64,000 bases of DNA from Calidifontimicrobium sp964618555 (GTDB lineage: Bacteria > Pseudomonadota > Gammaproteobacteria > Burkholderiales > Burkholderiaceae_C): positions 77,788 through 141,787 of the forward strand of contig CAZUBF010000001.1 in the NCBI GenBank assembly GCA_964618555.1, given 5' to 3'. The position numbers were made by a program, and so were the translations under genes. How positions within the stretch are numbered: position 1 is the stretch's first letter; every line of letters begins with the position of its first letter. Of this stretch, positions 15,302 through 24,548 are shown one piece after another. The notes under the pieces were generated by a model. The model made no database searches, was not told the origin of the DNA, and saw only the letters and a program-made list of their open reading frames with translations.

Positions 15302-18300
15302 ATGCTTGCCGCACATCGCGCGTCGCCGCCGTCCGTGACTTCGAAACCCCTTCCCGTGCCCACCGGCCGGCTCGCGCTCGTCGCGCTGGCGTACGCCGTC
15401 TTCGTCGTCTACGGCTCGCTGTTGCCGTTCGACTTGCGCCCGCTGGCATGGGCGCAGGCCTGGACGCGCTTCCAGGCGATCCCGTACCTCGAACTCGGCG
15501 TCGCCTCGCGCGCCGACTGGGTGGCGAACATCCTGCTGTACGTCCCGCTGGCGTTCGCCGCGACCGGCGCGGTGACGGGCGCCGCGAGTTCGGCGGCAGC
15601 GCGACTGCTCGGCAGTGCGCTCGTGGCCGCCGCGTGCATCGGCCTGGCAGTCGCCGTGGAGTTCGCGCAGCTCGCGTTCCCGCCGCGCACCGTGTCGCAG
15701 AACGACCTGATCGCCGAGACGATCGGCACGGGGATCGGGGTGGCGGTCTGGCTGGGCGCCGGAGAGCGTCTGCTGGCGCTGTGGCAACGCTTCCTGGCCG
15801 GTGGCGCGCACGCCTGGCGCGCCATGCTGGCGTTGTACGTGCTGGCCTACGTTGCGCTGACGTTCTTCCCGTTCGACTTCCTGGTGTCTTCGAGCGAGCT
15901 TGCAGCGAAGCTGGCGAATCCGGGGCAGGTCGCGCCCGTCGTGGCCGGCTCGTGCGGCGGCTTCGTCGGCTGCTCGGTCAAGCTGGCGGCCGAGGCGGTC
16001 GTCGCCGCCCCGCTGGGCGCTCTGCTGGGGCTGGCGTTCCCGGCCCTGCGTCTGGGGACGGCGGTGGGGTGGGGCGCGACGGCCGGCGTGGTCATCGAGC
16101 TGGTGCAGCTGGTCCTGGCCTCGGGCGTGAGCCAGGGCATCTCGGTGCTGACGCGCGCCGCAGGCGTCGCATGGGGATGGGCGCTGCAGCGCGGCTTTGC
16201 GGCCGACTGGCCGGTGCGGCACCGCCGCGTCGTGCGAATCGCCGTGTGGGCGGGCGTGCCGGTGTACCTGGCGTTGCTGGCCGTGCTCAACGGGTTCGCC
16301 GGGCACCTCGATCCGGTCCGGGTGGCCGCCGCCAAGCTGGCCGAGACCCGGTTCCTGCCCTTCTACTACCACTACTACACCTCGGAGACCGAGGCGATGT
16401 GGAGCCTGCTGGCGAATGCGGGTGCGTACGCGCTGGTGGGCGTGGCCGCCTGGGCGTGGCGGCCCGACCGCCGCGGCGGGTGGAAGGCGGGGCTCGTCGC
16501 GGCCGGGATCGCGCTGGCCGTCGAGGTGCTGAAGCTGTTCGTGCCGGGCAAGAAGCCGGACCCGACCAACGTCCTGATCGGCTGCGCCGCGGCCTGGTGG
16601 GTCAACGCGGTGCTGGTGCACCTGTTCCGGTCCGCCGGCGCGACGCCGTCGGTGCTGCGACGAACGGGGCCGCATCGACCGCTGCCCGGGCGTGCGATGG
16701 TCGTCGCCGGCGTGGCCACGCTCGGGGCGCTGGGCGCAACCGGGTGGTTCGTCTCGTCGCAGCCCACCGAGGTGGCGGTCGACGAGTCGACGATGCCGCA
16801 GCTGGCGCCCGGCGAGGCGCTGCCTGCGCTGTCGTTGCCGAACTTCCGCAGCCGGCACCCTCGGCTGCCGCATCCGTCGGCGTCGGACCTCGCGCGACTG
16901 CGCACCGACGGCAAGGGCTACGTCGACCCGATGCGCCGCGTGGCCGGGCGCGACGTGCAGGCGCGCGTCTTGCTCGAGTTGCTCGAGCCCGGCAGCCAGG
17001 ACCTGGCGGCCCTGCATGCTCAGTTGCTCGACGTCGAACCCACCTGGCGCGGGCACGCCCAGGTGCGGCCGATGGCGCTGGCCTACGACTGGCTGCACGA
17101 CCGCTGGAGCGACGAGCAGCGCGCCAGCCTGCGCGCGAAGCTGGCCGACGGCTGCGAGTACCTGGTGCAGTTCATCCGCACCGAGCGCCTGTCGCCGTAC
17201 AACGTGTACCTGTACAACGCGCCTTTCCAGGCGCTGGTGGCCTGCGCGATCGCGCTGTACGGCGACGACCCGCGCGGCGAGCCGGTGATGCGCTTCACGC
17301 ACGACCTGTGGAAGCACCGCGTGCTGCCGGTGTGGCGGCAGGTGATGGGGCGCCACGGCGGCTGGCACGAGGGCGGGGAGTACGTGGGCATCGGCATCGG
17401 CGCCGCCGTGTACCAGGTGCCGGCGATGTGGCGCGCGGCCACCGGCGAGGACGTCTTCGCGGCCGAGCCGGGGCTGCGCGGCTTCCTGGACTTCCTCGTC
17501 TACCGCACGCGCCCCGACGGCACGCACATGCGCCTGGGCGACGGGTCGTTCTTCGACCGGCTCGTGCCCGACCAGGCGGCGCTGGCCATCGAGTACGGGC
17601 ACGCCGCGGCGTACAGCATGCGCCCGCCCAGGCGCGTCGCACCGCTGGCGTGGCCCTGGGGGCCGTTTCCCGATGCGTCGCTGGCGGACCCGGGCGCGCG
17701 GGCGCGGCTGCCTCTGTCGCGCCACTTCGACGGCATCGGGCTCGTCGTGGCGCGCTCCAGCTGGAGCGACGAGGCCACCTACGTCACCTTCAAGGCCGGC
17801 GACAACTTCTGGTCGCACTCGCACCTGGACCAGGGCAGCTTCACGATCTACCGCGGCGGCGCGCTGGCGCTGGACAGCGGCGCCAACTACGGCACCGGCT
17901 ACGGCTCGGACCACCACCTGAACTACAGCTACCAGACGATCGCGCACAACGCGGTCACGGTCACCGACCCGAACGACCGGGTGCCGATGCCGGCCAAGCC
18001 GCGCGAGACCCCGCGCTTCATCGCCAACGACGGCGGCCAGCGCCGCATCGGTTCGGGCTGGGGCGTCGAGGCGGCGCCGCTGGACCTGGCCGAGTGGCAG
18101 GACAAGCGCGCGATCTACGAAACCGGCGACATCGTCGACCATCGCGACGACCAGGGCATCACGCTGACGGTCGCCGACGTCACCGCGGCGTACACCAACG
18201 AGCTGTCGGGCAAGGGCACGTTCTCGCACCGCACGCGGCGCGTCGAGCGCGCGTGGCGCGTGTTCGCCTACGACCGCATCGACGACGTCGTCGTCGTGTA

Positions 18301-18829
18301 CGACGACGTGGTGGCGACGAATGCGGCGTTGCGCAAGCGCTGGCTGCTGCACACCGCGATGCAGCCGCGCGTCGACGGGCGGCGTTTCGTCGCCGAGGTC
18401 GCGCCCGGCAAGGGGCCGGGGCGCCAGGGCGGCCGGCTCGAGGGACACGTGCTGCTGCCGCGCGCGGCGGCGCTGCTGCCCGTCGGCGGCAGCGGGCTCG
18501 AGTTCCTCGTCGACGGCACGAACTACGACGAGGGCGGCAAGCTGCAGGACGCGGTCGAGCGATCGCCCGCGCACCGCAGCGAGGCGGGTCGCTGGCGGCT
18601 CGAACTGATGCCGCTGGCCGAGGCGGCGGCCGACCAGTTCCTGGTGGTCATGCTGCCAACCCGCCTGGGCGAGCCGGCCACGCACCAGGTGCGGCTGGTC
18701 GAGGACGGCGGCCGCGTCGGCGCCGAGGTGTCGGGGCCGCGGCGCACGGTGACGTACTGGTTCCGGCCCGGCGAACTCGCAGCCCGGGTGCAGGTGGCGG
18801 GCGCGCCCGGCGGCACGCCGGCGCGCTGA
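15302..18829 (+). CDS. VanZ-VanZ-heparinase II/III fusion protein
   Basis: 1175 residues from the ATG at 15302 (GTGs at 15260 and 15335 are alternatives; none has a clear ribosome site). Residues 1-450 are membrane segments with two VanZ-like units, the first marked by VVYGSLLPFDLRP and EFAQLAFPPRTVSQND, the second by LTFFPFDFLVSS and ELVQLVLASGVSQG. A further membrane helix near residue 465 leads to a large soluble part (about 500-1175) of the heparinase II/III type, with FWSHSHLDQGSFTIY near residue 840 and the surrounding beta-rich sheet. It should be a membrane-tethered polysaccharide lyase, perhaps trimming or releasing the EPS. The reading frame is uninterrupted across the junction. I do not know this combination as a described family. 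Confidence 0.8.
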   Translation: MLAAHRASPPSVTSKPLPVPTGRLALVALAYAVFVVYGSLLPFDLRPLAWAQAWTRFQAIPYLELGVASRADWVANILLYVPLAFAATGAVTGAASSAAARLLGSALVAAACIGLAVAVEFAQLAFPPRTVSQNDLIAETIGTGIGVAVWLGAGERLLALWQRFLAGGAHAWRAMLALYVLAYVALTFFPFDFLVSSSELAAKLANPGQVAPVVAGSCGGFVGCSVKLAAEAVVAAPLGALLGLAFPALRLGTAVGWGATAGVVIELVQLVLASGVSQGISVLTRAAGVAWGWALQRGFAADWPVRHRRVVRIAVWAGVPVYLALLAVLNGFAGHLDPVRVAAAKLAETRFLPFYYHYYTSETEAMWSLLANAGAYALVGVAAWAWRPDRRGGWKAGLVAAGIALAVEVLKLFVPGKKPDPTNVLIGCAAAWWVNAVLVHLFRSAGATPSVLRRTGPHRPLPGRAMVVAGVATLGALGATGWFVSSQPTEVAVDESTMPQLAPGEALPALSLPNFRSRHPRLPHPSASDLARLRTDGKGYVDPMRRVAGRDVQARVLLELLEPGSQDLAALHAQLLDVEPTWRGHAQVRPMALAYDWLHDRWSDEQRASLRAKLADGCEYLVQFIRTERLSPYNVYLYNAPFQALVACAIALYGDDPRGEPVMRFTHDLWKHRVLPVWRQVMGRHGGWHEGGEYVGIGIGAAVYQVPAMWRAATGEDVFAAEPGLRGFLDFLVYRTRPDGTHMRLGDGSFFDRLVPDQAALAIEYGHAAAYSMRPPRRVAPLAWPWGPFPDASLADPGARARLPLSRHFDGIGLVVARSSWSDEATYVTFKAGDNFWSHSHLDQGSFTIYRGGALALDSGANYGTGYGSDHHLNYSYQTIAHNAVTVTDPNDRVPMPAKPRETPRFIANDGGQRRIGSGWGVEAAPLDLAEWQDKRAIYETGDIVDHRDDQGITLTVADVTAAYTNELSGKGTFSHRTRRVERAWRVFAYDRIDDVVVVYDDVVATNAALRKRWLLHTAMQPRVDGRRFVAEVAPGKGPGRQGGRLEGHVLLPRAAALLPVGGSGLEFLVDGTNYDEGGKLQDAVERSPAHRSEAGRWRLELMPLAEAAADQFLVVMLPTRLGEPATHQVRLVEDGGRVGAEVSGPRRTVTYWFRPGELAARVQVAGAPGGTPAR

Positions 18830-18850
18830 CCTGCGCGCGTGCCGGCTGGG

Positions 18851-20158
18851 CTAGCGGCCCGACGGGTCGACCTGCAGCACCAGCGGACGCGGCCCGCCGA
18901 CGCCGGCGGCCCAGCCGCCGAGGTAGGCGCGCCCGGCGTTGTCGCGCGTGATCGAGCCGTAGAGCAGCACCTTGTCCAGCCCGCGCAGGTCGATCGGGTG
19001 CGTGCTGGCCACCTGCGTTGTCGGCTCGAACGCGACCCACTTGAAGCCGTCGCGCGCCTGCACGGCGCCGGCGATCCAGCCGCGTCCGCCGAGCGCGAAC
19101 AGCGACGGGCCGTAGGCCGGCGCGTCCGGCGGCCACGGCCCGAGTGCGGTGACCCGGGCCGGCGCGTCCTGGCGCGGCTCGATGCGGTACAGGTGGCCCG
19201 CGTGCGTCGTGAACAGCAGGTTGCCGTCGCTCAGGTAGGCCACGCCGACGATGCCGTGGTCGGCGCCGGGGGTGCCGCGGCCCAGGTAGTGCTCGAGCAC
19301 GGTCTCGCCGACCTCGCGCAGGTGCGCGTCGTACTCCACCAGCGTGACGCGGGGCGCCGCCCCGGCCTGCGCGCGCAGCCGCGGCACGTACGCGTGGCCG
19401 CGGATGTCGGCCAGGAAGTTGCGCGACACGTGGCCGTCGACCGAGCCGACGGCCACGCGTCGCGAGGCGCCGGTGGCGGTGTCGTACTGGATCAGCACGT
19501 GCCCCCAGTAGCCGAGCGCGTAGACGTGGCGCCCGACGCCGCTGACCGCGACCAGCCCCTCGGGCGTGGCCAGCAGGTGCTGCCAGACGTGGCGCTGCGG
19601 ATGGATGCGCCACAGGTGGCCGCCCCAGCGAGGCAGCACGTCGCCGCGCGGCGACTCGCCTTCCTCGTCGGACGAGGCGAAGTACAGCCAGCCGTCGCCG
19701 GCCGGGACGATCTTCGAGTGGATCTTGTTCTGCCCCTGGCCGCTGCGGGCCAGCCCGGCCGCGGCGAGCCGTTCGACGACGGCGCCGCGGTCGTGCCACG
19801 TGTCGCTCGACGGGTCGTACTGGAACAGCCGCGCGCTGCTGCCGGCCGATGCCGTCGACACGCCCACCCAGATGCCGCCGTCGAAGTCGCGGCCGGTGGC
19901 GCCCCACACGGCGGTAGCACCGGCGAACATGGGCGGCTTCAGCTCGCGCACCACTGGCGCGCGAAACGGGCCCTGCGGCGGCGATGCGAACAGGCTGCCG
20001 GTGAGCTCCTCGTAGCTGTAGGCGGTGGCGTCGTCGTCGTCGCCGCCGCTCCACCACGTTGCCCACGCGACCACGACGCCCAGCACTGCCACCAGCGACA
20101 CGCCGGCCAGCGCCCACGGCAGTGCCCGGCGCTTCGGGCGGGGGAGCGGGCTGGGCAT
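18851..20158 (-). CDS. Membrane-anchored beta-propeller protein of unknown function
   Basis: 435 residues starting at the ATG at 20158. A basic N-terminus (PRPKRRALPW) and one membrane helix (ALAGVSLVAVLGVVVAWAT) suggest an inner-membrane anchor with the rest in the periplasm. The body has repeated blades with patterns such as GGIWVGVST, GDGWLYFASSD, GHLWRIHPQ, GHVLIQYDT and GRAYLGGW, as in propeller domains that bind glycans or serve as scaffolds. No catalytic motif is recognised. It converges on the VanZ-heparinase gene (22-base gap) and diverges from the Wzz-like gene. A role in EPS assembly or sensing is inferred from location alone. Confidence 0.6.
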   Translation of the reverse strand: MPSPLPRPKRRALPWALAGVSLVAVLGVVVAWATWWSGGDDDDATAYSYEELTGSLFASPPQGPFRAPVVRELKPPMFAGATAVWGATGRDFDGGIWVGVSTASAGSSARLFQYDPSSDTWHDRGAVVERLAAAGLARSGQGQNKIHSKIVPAGDGWLYFASSDEEGESPRGDVLPRWGGHLWRIHPQRHVWQHLLATPEGLVAVSGVGRHVYALGYWGHVLIQYDTATGASRRVAVGSVDGHVSRNFLADIRGHAYVPRLRAQAGAAPRVTLVEYDAHLREVGETVLEHYLGRGTPGADHGIVGVAYLSDGNLLFTTHAGHLYRIEPRQDAPARVTALGPWPPDAPAYGPSLFALGGRGWIAGAVQARDGFKWVAFEPTTQVASTHPIDLRGLDKVLLYGSITRDNAGRAYLGGWAAGVGGPRPLVLQVDPSGR

Positions 20159-20334
20159 CGGGTGCGTGTGGCGGGCGAGGGGCAGAAGGATCGGCCGGCG
20201 CGCATCGGGGCTGTAGCGACGGCCAGGTTGGGTCGCGAAAGCCGCTGGCGCGGCTGCGCACTGTCGCATGACGACCGGCGCGTGCAAAGGCGGCTTCCCT
20301 CGATTGAGGTGGGGCGCCGGCGTGTCGGGCGTGG

Positions 20335-20370
20335 CACGATACACGTCGACGGTGCTCGACGTGTACCGTG
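20335..20370. promoter_or_regulatory. 15-base-arm inverted repeat, probable operator
   Basis: In the 298-base gap between the divergent propeller (18851-20158) and Wzz-like (20457-22472) genes, arms 20335-20349 and 20356-20370 are complementary at 14 of 15 positions around a six-base loop. The innermost ten pairs are perfect and contain ACACGTCGA/TCGACGTGT. No T-run follows on either strand, and the position upstream of two divergent starts fits an operator for a dimeric regulator better than a terminator. The regulator is unknown. Confidence 0.5.
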
Positions 20371-20456
20371 GCGCCCGTTCCGATCGGGCGCGTGGCGGCG
20401 GTCCGCACGGCGCGCCCCCCGCCAAAGCCCTTCCACCCCTGCTTGCCGACCCTGCC

Positions 20457-22472
20457 ATGCGCGTGATTCCCAACGGGCTCGCCTCGCCGGAGGCCGACGA
20501 CACGTCGGGGGGTCGCGAGCAGGCGTGGCGGGGCAACCGCCGACGCCTGTGGGTGTTCCTCGCGGTGTTCCTCGTCTGCGCGATCGCCGGGATGACGTGG
20601 AACCTGCTGCGGCCGGCCGAGTACCGCGCTGTCGCGCGCATCCAGGTGACGCTGCCGTCGATCGCGGCGGCGGCGTCGGCGCCTGGCGGCGACGTGGGTG
20701 CCGACCTGGCCGCCCAGGTGCAGCGGCTGGGCAGCCGCCCTTTGATCGAGCTGGCGCACCAGCGCCTGGCCGCGCTCGGGCTGCAGTTCGACGCCGCCGA
20801 CGGGGATCCGGTTTCGCGCATCCAGCAGATGATCGGCGTGGCGCTGGTGCCCGGGTCGACGGTGATCGAGCTGGCCGCCGTCGGATCGCCGCCGGCGCTG
20901 CTGGCGGCAGCGCTCAACGAGCTGATCGGCGCGTACCGGGAGAAGCTGTTCGCCGCCTACGGCAGCGCCGGCGACGAACGCATCGACCAGCTGCGCGACG
21001 AGCTGGCGCGGCTCGAGCAGGCGGCCGCGCAGCGGCGCGCGCGGCTCGAGCAGTTCCGCAACAACGCGAACATCGCGTCGGGCGAGCGCGAGGAGAACGA
21101 GGCGGTGGCGCGCACGCGCGGGCTGGCGACGGCGCTGAACAACGCGGTCGAGAAGCAGGCCACCGCCGAGGCGCGGCTGCGCGCGCTGCAGGAGGCGGTC
21201 GCCAAGGGCCAGGGCGTGGTCGCGGCGCGCGACGACCCGACGCTGGCCGGCCTGGAGTCCCGCGCCTCGCAGCTGCGCGAGGATCTGCGCGAGCTCGGCC
21301 GCGTGTACACCGAGGACTTCCTCGCGATGGACCAGCGCGCGCGCGCCATGCGCACCCGCCTGGGCGAGATCGAGGCGCAGATCGTGCAGCGTCGCGCCGT
21401 CAGCCAGGAGACGGCGCTGGCCAGGGCGCAGGAGGAGGTGGTGACCACCCGCGCCAACGTCGAACGGCTGCAGGCGCAGCAGGCCGCCGAGCGCCAGGGG
21501 CTGCGCAGCTTCTCGCGGCAGTTCGCGCAGTCGAAGGCGATGGAAGACGATCTGACGTCGGTCGAGCGCGCGCGCCGCGACGCGCTGGAACGGCTGGCGC
21601 GCCTCGAGGCCAACCGGAAGGCGCGCCAGCCCGCGGTCGAGGTGCTGCAGCCGGCCACGGCGCCCGATGCGCCGTGGCGGCCCGACTACCTGCGCGACGG
21701 CGCGCTGGTGCTGGCGGGGTCGTTGGTGTTCGGCCTGCTGGCGATGGGCGTCGTCGAGCTGTTCAACCGGCCGCCGCGCCCGGTCGCCGCCGCACCGATG
21801 ACCGTCGTCGTGCCGACGGCCTGGAACGCGGCGCTGCCCCACGGCACGGTGGCGGCGGCGCTGCCGCCCGCCGGTGCCGCGCCGTGGCTGGGCCACGACG
21901 CCGGCGTGCAGCGCGCCGACGCGCTGCCGCCGCCCGCGCGCGAGCTGTCGCAGCAGGAGGCCGCCGCGCTGCTGGCCGCGGCACGCGGCGCGTCGCAGCT
22001 GGCCTGCGCCTTGTGGCTGCTCGGCCTGTCGACCGACGAGGCCACTTCGCTGCGCCGCGCCGACGTCGACGCCGAGGCGCTGCGGCTGCGCGTCGGCGGC
22101 GCCTGGGCGCGCGAACTGCCGCTGCCGCCGTGGTTCGCCGCGGCGCTGCCGGCGGTCGACGGCGACGCGCCGCTGCTGGGCGCGGCCGACGGGCGGCCGA
22201 TGAGCGCCGTCGACCTGCAGACGATGCTGACCTGCGCGGCGATCGACGCCGCACTGCCCGACGCGGCCGAGGTCACGCCCGAGCGGCTGCGGCACACGGC
22301 GATGGCGTGGTGGGTGCGCGAGGGCCTGCGCCTGGCCGACCTGCCGGCTCGCGTGGGGCGCATCGACCCGCAGGAACTCGGCGCACTGGCCGGGCTGGCG
22401 CAGGCCGCGCCGCGCCGCGGCCCCGCCGAAGTCGACCCCTTGATGCCGGCGCTGCGGCTGTCGCCGGCGTAG
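20457..22472 (+). CDS. Wzz/GNVR polysaccharide copolymerase with C-terminal tyrosine-recombinase-like domain
   Basis: 671 residues from the ATG at 20457. Membrane helix 1 (about 27-47, VFLAVFLVCAIAGMTW) and helix 2 (about 415-437, LVLAGSLVFGLLAMGVVEL) flank a long periplasmic coiled-coil region, the layout of Wzz/EpsF chain-length regulators, with the GNVR-like segment near PAVEVLQPATAPDAP before helix 2. The cytosolic tail, where BY-kinases are often fused, instead resembles a phage-integrase catalytic domain from about residue 495: LSQQEAAALLAAAR, LWLLGLSTDEATSLRRADVD, and TPERLRHTAMAWWVREG. The catalytic residues are mostly lost (GLR to GLS, HxxR histidine to Glu, no Tyr), so it is unlikely to recombine DNA. 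Its role may be protein contact in the EPS machine. Confidence 0.75.
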   Translation: MRVIPNGLASPEADDTSGGREQAWRGNRRRLWVFLAVFLVCAIAGMTWNLLRPAEYRAVARIQVTLPSIAAAASAPGGDVGADLAAQVQRLGSRPLIELAHQRLAALGLQFDAADGDPVSRIQQMIGVALVPGSTVIELAAVGSPPALLAAALNELIGAYREKLFAAYGSAGDERIDQLRDELARLEQAAAQRRARLEQFRNNANIASGEREENEAVARTRGLATALNNAVEKQATAEARLRALQEAVAKGQGVVAARDDPTLAGLESRASQLREDLRELGRVYTEDFLAMDQRARAMRTRLGEIEAQIVQRRAVSQETALARAQEEVVTTRANVERLQAQQAAERQGLRSFSRQFAQSKAMEDDLTSVERARRDALERLARLEANRKARQPAVEVLQPATAPDAPWRPDYLRDGALVLAGSLVFGLLAMGVVELFNRPPRPVAAAPMTVVVPTAWNAALPHGTVAAALPPAGAAPWLGHDAGVQRADALPPPARELSQQEAAALLAAARGASQLACALWLLGLSTDEATSLRRADVDAEALRLRVGGAWARELPLPPWFAAALPAVDGDAPLLGAADGRPMSAVDLQTMLTCAAIDAALPDAAEVTPERLRHTAMAWWVREGLRLADLPARVGRIDPQELGALAGLAQAAPRRGPAEVDPLMPALRLSPA

Positions 22473-22519
22473 CCCTTGCGCCTGCGGCCGGGCCGCGGCG
22501 CGCGCCCGCGCGCGACGCG

Positions 22520-24523
22520 TCAGCCGGCCGCGTGCGCCGGCCGCGTGCGGTAGAAGGCCAGCGGCTGCGCCTTCAGCGCCTTCAGCACCTGCGGGCGCAT
22601 CGCGCCGACGACGTGCATCTCGCAGGGCTTGCAGTCGAAGCGCAGCGTGAAGCGCTCGTTGCCGTGCACCAGCGTCAGCGGGTCGGCGCGCACGGTGCCC
22701 TGCACCCCGGTCACGCCCTTGGCCTGCTTCGGGCACAGGCTCAGGCTGTGGCGCACGCAGTGCCTGGTGATCATCAGGCTCACGTCGCCCAGCGCCTCGT
22801 GGCTCTCGTAGGCCGCCTCGACGACCTTCACGCCGTGGCGCGCGTAGAACGCCGCGGCGCGGTGGTTGTGGACGTTGGCGAGGTAGGTCAGCGTGTCGTC
22901 GGGGTAGATCGCCGGCGGTTCGGCCGGCCGGGCGCGAGGCAGCCGCTGCCACGCGGCGGCGCGCGCCGCCTCGAGCGCGGCCACCGCGCCGCGGCGCATC
23001 GCGTTGAGCACCGACACCGGCACGAACCACGGCTGCGCCAGCGCCAGCCGCACGCGGCGCGCCTCGAAGATCGTGTCGCCGAGGCGGGCCAGCGCGTCCT
23101 TCGCCTGCGTCTCGGCGCGCGTCGCGTCGCGCGCCGGCTCGTGCGGGTGCGCGGCGCGCGCCACGCCGCGGTGGCCGTCGGCGTCCTTGATCGACAGCTC
23201 GAAGCCGCCGGGCGTCTGCGCCAGCGTCAGGTCGGCCGCGATGCGCCGCTCGGCCGACGGTTTCGCGAGCAGCCGCTCCCACGCCATGTCGCGGTTGCGC
23301 GCGACCGCGGTGTCGCGTCGCAGGTCGGCGTCGCGCGTCAGGTCGGCCACGGTCTGCCCGCGCGGCAGGTTGGGCACGACGCGCCAGCGCGTCCCGCCGG
23401 GGCCGTCGAGGGGCGTGGCGGTGTTGACCGGCACGCCGTGCAGCCGGCCCTGGCGGTCCCACCAGGTCAGCGCGTCGCCGTTGTGCAGCGCGACGGCGGC
23501 GTCGCCGGTGTCGAGGTCGACGTGGTCGGTGCCGACCCGCACGACGTGACCCACCGGCAGCCCGGCGTGCTTGGGCGTGTCGAAGGCGCCGATGTCGCCC
23601 TCGTCGAGCGGCCGCCGGCCGTGCACGAAGTAATCGGTGGCGCCGCGGTTGAAGCCCAGTTCCGGCCGCGGCGTGAAGGTGTGGCGGCAGCGCCCGCTGC
23701 TGGCCGGGCGCAGGTCGGACCGGCGTTCGAGCAGCGCGTCGAGCAGCCGGCGGTAGTGCGCGGTGACGTTCTTCACCGTCGCCATGTCCTTGTAGCGGCC
23801 CTCGATCTTGAAGCTGCGGATGCCGGCGTCGACCAGCGCCTCGAGGTTCGCGCTCTGGTCGTTGTCCTTCAGGCTGAGCACGTGCTTGTCGTGCGCGACG
23901 ACGCGCCCCTGCGCGTCGAGCACGGTGAACGGCTGGCGGCACTCCTGGCTGCAGCTGCCGCGGTTGGCGCTGCGCCCGGTCACCGCGTGGCTGATGTAGC
24001 ACTGCCCGCTGTAGGCCACGCACAGCGCGCCGTGCACGAAGAACTCGAGCACGGCGTCATGCACCTCGGCGGCGACGGCGCGGATCTGCCGGAGGTCCAG
24101 CTCGCGCGCCAGCACCATCTGCGAGAAGCCCACGTCCTGCAGGAAACGCGCCTTGGCCGGCGTGCGGATGTCGGTCTGCGTGCTGGCGTGCAGCTGGATC
24201 GGCGGCAGGTCGAGCTCGAGCAGCCCCATGTCCTGCACGATCAGCGCGTCGGCGCCGGCGTCGTACAGCTGCCCGGCCAGCCGGCGTGCGGGTTCGAGCT
24301 CGTCGTCGCGCAGGATGGTGTTCAGCGTCACGAAGATGCGTGCGCCGAAGCGGTGTGCGTGCGCCGCCAGCCGCGCGATGTCGGCCACCGGGTTGCCCGC
24401 CTTGTCGCGCGCGCCGAACCCCGGCCCGCCGATGTAGACCGCGTCGGCGCCGTGGTTCACGGCCTCGATGCCGATCGCGGCGTCGCGCGCGGGGGCGAGC
24501 AGTTCGAGGTCCGGTCGCGGCAT
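22520..24523 (-). CDS. rlhA: U32-family 23S rRNA C2501 hydroxylase
   Basis: 667 residues from the ATG at 24523 (MPRPDLELLAPARDAAI). The U32 barrel is recognised by LELLAPARD, GADAVYIGG, LHASTQTD and the metal/cluster cysteines in GQCYISH and RGSCSQECRQPF near residues 170-190, followed by SFKIEGRYKDMATVKNVT. Length and C-terminal half match RlhA (YdcP), which hydroxylates C2501 of 23S rRNA using prephenate-derived cofactor. It is a housekeeping gene unrelated to the flanking EPS genes, and converges with the Wzz-like gene. Other U32 members (TrhP, UbiU) are shorter, which supports RlhA. Confidence 0.85.
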   Translation of the reverse strand: MPRPDLELLAPARDAAIGIEAVNHGADAVYIGGPGFGARDKAGNPVADIARLAAHAHRFGARIFVTLNTILRDDELEPARRLAGQLYDAGADALIVQDMGLLELDLPPIQLHASTQTDIRTPAKARFLQDVGFSQMVLARELDLRQIRAVAAEVHDAVLEFFVHGALCVAYSGQCYISHAVTGRSANRGSCSQECRQPFTVLDAQGRVVAHDKHVLSLKDNDQSANLEALVDAGIRSFKIEGRYKDMATVKNVTAHYRRLLDALLERRSDLRPASSGRCRHTFTPRPELGFNRGATDYFVHGRRPLDEGDIGAFDTPKHAGLPVGHVVRVGTDHVDLDTGDAAVALHNGDALTWWDRQGRLHGVPVNTATPLDGPGGTRWRVVPNLPRGQTVADLTRDADLRRDTAVARNRDMAWERLLAKPSAERRIAADLTLAQTPGGFELSIKDADGHRGVARAAHPHEPARDATRAETQAKDALARLGDTIFEARRVRLALAQPWFVPVSVLNAMRRGAVAALEAARAAAWQRLPRARPAEPPAIYPDDTLTYLANVHNHRAAAFYARHGVKVVEAAYESHEALGDVSLMITRHCVRHSLSLCPKQAKGVTGVQGTVRADPLTLVHGNERFTLRFDCKPCEMHVVGAMRPQVLKALKAQPLAFYRTRPAHAAG

Positions 24524-24548
24524 GGGCGCGCAGTGTAGGCCGCGCCGG

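Noticed and set aside
13913..18685. Very long leftward open frame opposite the VanZ-heparinase gene
   Set aside because: Only its last 425 codons (13913-15187) show a real protein with signal peptide; the rest is Arg/Gln/His-rich shadow of the opposite-strand gene, as expected at this GC content.
18839..24538. Rightward open frame of about 1900 codons across the propeller, Wzz and rlhA genes
   Set aside because: Composition is Arg/Ala/Gly-rich without any family motif, and three genes with clear motifs lie in other frames.
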